DNA of 34,746 nt from Dielma fastidiosa. GTDB taxonomy: Bacteria; Bacillota_I; Bacilli_A; Erysipelotrichales; Erysipelotrichaceae. Positions 33,343 to 34,746 of this stretch are shown here, in pieces. Made by a program: the position numbers and the translations under genes. Numbering within the stretch: the first letter of the stretch is position 1; every line of letters starts with the position of its first letter. The notes below the pieces were generated by a model, which saw only the letters and a list, made by a program, of their open reading frames with translations, was not told the DNA's origin and ran no database searches. The stretch is taken from the NCBI RefSeq assembly GCF_000313565.1, contig NZ_HE578928.1:301121-335866 (forward strand). Direction: 5' to 3'.

Positions 33343-34545
33343 ATGAAAAGAAATATTTTATTCTTATTGATGCTTGCGGGGTGCGGTTGGTTTGTTTTGG
33401 GTATTCCCATGCGCGGTCAGCTTGAATTTTCACTGATTGAAAACAGATCACTTCAGAAATGGCCTGAATTTAGCTTAGATGCGTTCGCGCAGGGGACTTA
33501 TCAGGAAGCAATTGACAGCTTTTTAAACGATCAGCTGATGTATAGTGAACAGATCAAGGCTGTCGTAAAAAAGGTTCAGCGGCTGCCTGCCGACTGTTTA
33601 ATTCAATTTAATGAATCGCAGAATGCAGAGGCGCCAAACAGCGAACCTGATGTCGAAAGGCCAAAAGAAGCTTTTGAATACATTGCTCTGGGAAAAGGAA
33701 TTTATCGATATGGTGACAGCGGTTATCTGATTTATCGGCCGGGTGAGACGATTGATTTCACAAGCTATCAGCGGTTTGCTGACACGATGAATCCACTGAT
33801 TGATCAGCTTAATGATATTGATTTTTATGCCTATTTCATTACTACTTCATCCGCCATTGATTTTAATGCCGAAACGCCGGCTGATCGTTATTTTCCTTTT
33901 GTCAGTCAGCATCTGCATGTGAAAAAGATCGAACGGTTCGCGGTTAATGATTTTGATGATTACCGGAAATATTTTTATAAGAGTGATCATCATTGGAATC
34001 ATGTAGGTTCATATATGGGATATCGGAATTTACTGGCTATGCTGAAGCCTGAAGAAACACCGATGAATCCCCTTGGTGAGATTTGTTTTGATGAACTCGA
34101 TTTTCAAGGTTCAAGTGCCAGATTGACCGCATATTTCGATATCCATGAAACCTTTTGTGCATATCAGATGCCCGAGGATTCAAATATCACTGTCATGATT
34201 AACGGCTTGGAAGGCAGTTATGGACAGGAACAGGAATATTTTAATCATGAATATGATGCCGAAAAGGGAGCCAGTCATTATGGCAGCTTCTATGGCGGTG
34301 ATAATGGTGAAGTGTTATTTATTAATCCGGAAAAAGAAGGTAATTTATTAGTGCTAGGCAATTCTTTTGATAATGCGGTTGTTAAACTGCTCAGTCATCA
34401 TTATCATGAAGTCAGAGTGATTGACTGGCGTTATTATGAAGCCGAGACAGGGCAGCCGTTTGATTTGACAGAGACGGTTCGAATGATGGAGGCTGATCAA
34501 GTATTGTTTATCGGAGATAATTGGTTCTTTAAGATTGATGAATAG
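33343..34545 (+). CDS. DHHW/AlgX-like SGNH acyltransferase protein, second paralogue
   Basis: This 400-residue protein follows the MBOAT gene, with TAGGAGG overlapping the MBOAT stop. It has the family's complete N-terminal segment (IENRSLQKWPEFSLDAFAQGTYQ..., about 32-66), then the SGNH domain with Asp215-His216-His217-Trp and probable nucleophile Ser341 in LGNSFDNA. The extreme N-terminus contains LAGC (Cys14), a good lipobox, but the hydrophobic stretch continues past it, so it is either a lipoprotein or a single-pass membrane protein. It is the longer homologue of the gene at 30890. The two flank one MBOAT, suggesting division of labour between two acceptor sites or polymers. A terminator follows. 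Confidence 0.9.
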   Translation: MKRNILFLLMLAGCGWFVLGIPMRGQLEFSLIENRSLQKWPEFSLDAFAQGTYQEAIDSFLNDQLMYSEQIKAVVKKVQRLPADCLIQFNESQNAEAPNSEPDVERPKEAFEYIALGKGIYRYGDSGYLIYRPGETIDFTSYQRFADTMNPLIDQLNDIDFYAYFITTSSAIDFNAETPADRYFPFVSQHLHVKKIERFAVNDFDDYRKYFYKSDHHWNHVGSYMGYRNLLAMLKPEETPMNPLGEICFDELDFQGSSARLTAYFDIHETFCAYQMPEDSNITVMINGLEGSYGQEQEYFNHEYDAEKGASHYGSFYGGDNGEVLFINPEKEGNLLVLGNSFDNAVVKLLSHHYHEVRVIDWRYYEAETGQPFDLTETVRMMEADQVLFIGDNWFFKIDE

Positions 34546-34566
34546 TGTATTTTGATTTGTTATTTG

Positions 34567-34610
34567 CAAGCATGTCGATAGGTTAAAATCTCTTGACAGC
34601 TTGTTTTTTT
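34567..34610 (+). terminator. Intrinsic terminator of the acylation cassette
   Basis: CAAGC-A-TGTC pairs with GACA-GCTTG (one bulged A) across an 18-base loop, followed by seven T. Confidence 0.6.
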
Positions 34611-34650
34611 GTTTAGCTTTGCTACCATCAAACATCGGGTTCTTAAGCAT

Positions 34651-34690
34651 AAAAAAAGAGAGTGATGAAACTTGGGGGAAAACATCACTC
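34651..34690 (-). terminator. Intrinsic terminator of a convergent minus-strand gene
   Basis: On the minus strand GAGTGATG and CATCACTC flank a 15-base loop and are followed by seven T (34651-34657). There is no T-run in the plus direction. Confidence 0.6.
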
Positions 34691-34693
34691 CCT

Positions 34694-34746
34694 TTACCGG
34701 TGGAGATTCCATCTTTCGACTTCTTCTCCATAGTGAGGAACAGATT
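34694..34746 (-). CDS. Possible C-terminal end of a minus-strand gene (start beyond right edge)
   Basis: On the minus strand one frame enters from the right edge and ends SVPHYGEEVERWNLHR at a TAA four bases before a minus-strand terminator hairpin. Only 16 residues are visible and no family can be named. A longer frame on the same strand runs through the terminator, which makes it less likely. Confidence 0.3.
   Translation of the reverse strand, partial: SVPHYGEEVERWNLHR

Noticed and set aside
34354-34731. 125-codon minus-strand frame at the right end
   Set aside because: It runs through a minus-strand terminator and deep into the antisense of the second SGNH gene. A shorter frame ending just before the terminator fits better.
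1-34746. CRISPR arrays, tRNA or rRNA genes, riboswitches, prophage genes
   Set aside because: I looked for spaced identical repeats, cloverleaf/T-loop motifs, rRNA signatures and known riboswitch cores and found none I could support.

Overview
The window looks like the chromosome of a low-to-moderate-GC Gram-positive bacterium (Firmicutes). Strong AGGAGG-type ribosome binding sites, a mannose-family PTS, a GntR/UTRA regulator, lipoproteins and very long Big_2/GLUG surface proteins all fit this. The gene mix is reminiscent of gut Erysipelotrichia, but that placement is an inference without a marker gene.

Bases 1-18300 (minus strand) form a surface-protein operon. A short SARP/OmpR-type winged-helix regulator overlaps the start of a 4940-residue secreted protein. 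That protein carries four GLUG beta-solenoid units, about 26 Big_2-like Ig repeats, about eight C-terminal beta-sandwich modules and one dockerin-like calcium loop. One base after its stop begins a second secreted protein, with FN3, Ig-like and Listeria-Bacteroides repeats, which runs off the left edge. Bases 18308-18656 hold no gene but are densely structured: two 30-bp inverted repeats bracket face-to-back divergent promoters, and a bidirectional terminator follows.

Bases 18657-22765 hold a mannose-family PTS operon (IIA, BtpA/SgcQ-like enzyme, IIB, IIC, IID; minus strand) and its divergent GntR/UTRA regulator, with a repeat-rich operator between them. Bases 22855-25631 carry a VOC protein, a GNAT acetyltransferase, a lipoprotein plus small membrane protein pair behind an OmpR-type direct-repeat array, and an RluF-like pseudouridine synthase. 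Bases 25712-29620 are a tight minus-strand operon: an NAD+ synthetase fused to a NUDIX hydrolase, a tyrosine phosphatase, and a DUF1848 cysteine-cluster protein.

Bases 29621-34610 (plus strand) start with an AT-rich intergenic region holding a 21/22-bp inverted repeat pair, a candidate invertible switch. A serine recombinase follows, then an SGNH(DHHW)-MBOAT-SGNH(DHHW) cassette of the kind that O-acylates exported polysaccharides. The cassette ends at its own terminator, and a convergent minus-strand gene appears to end just inside the right edge.

The strongest candidates for something new are the NadE-NUDIX fusion, the possible recombinase-linked switch beside the acylation cassette, and the giant adhesin with its overlapping dedicated regulator and symmetric control region.
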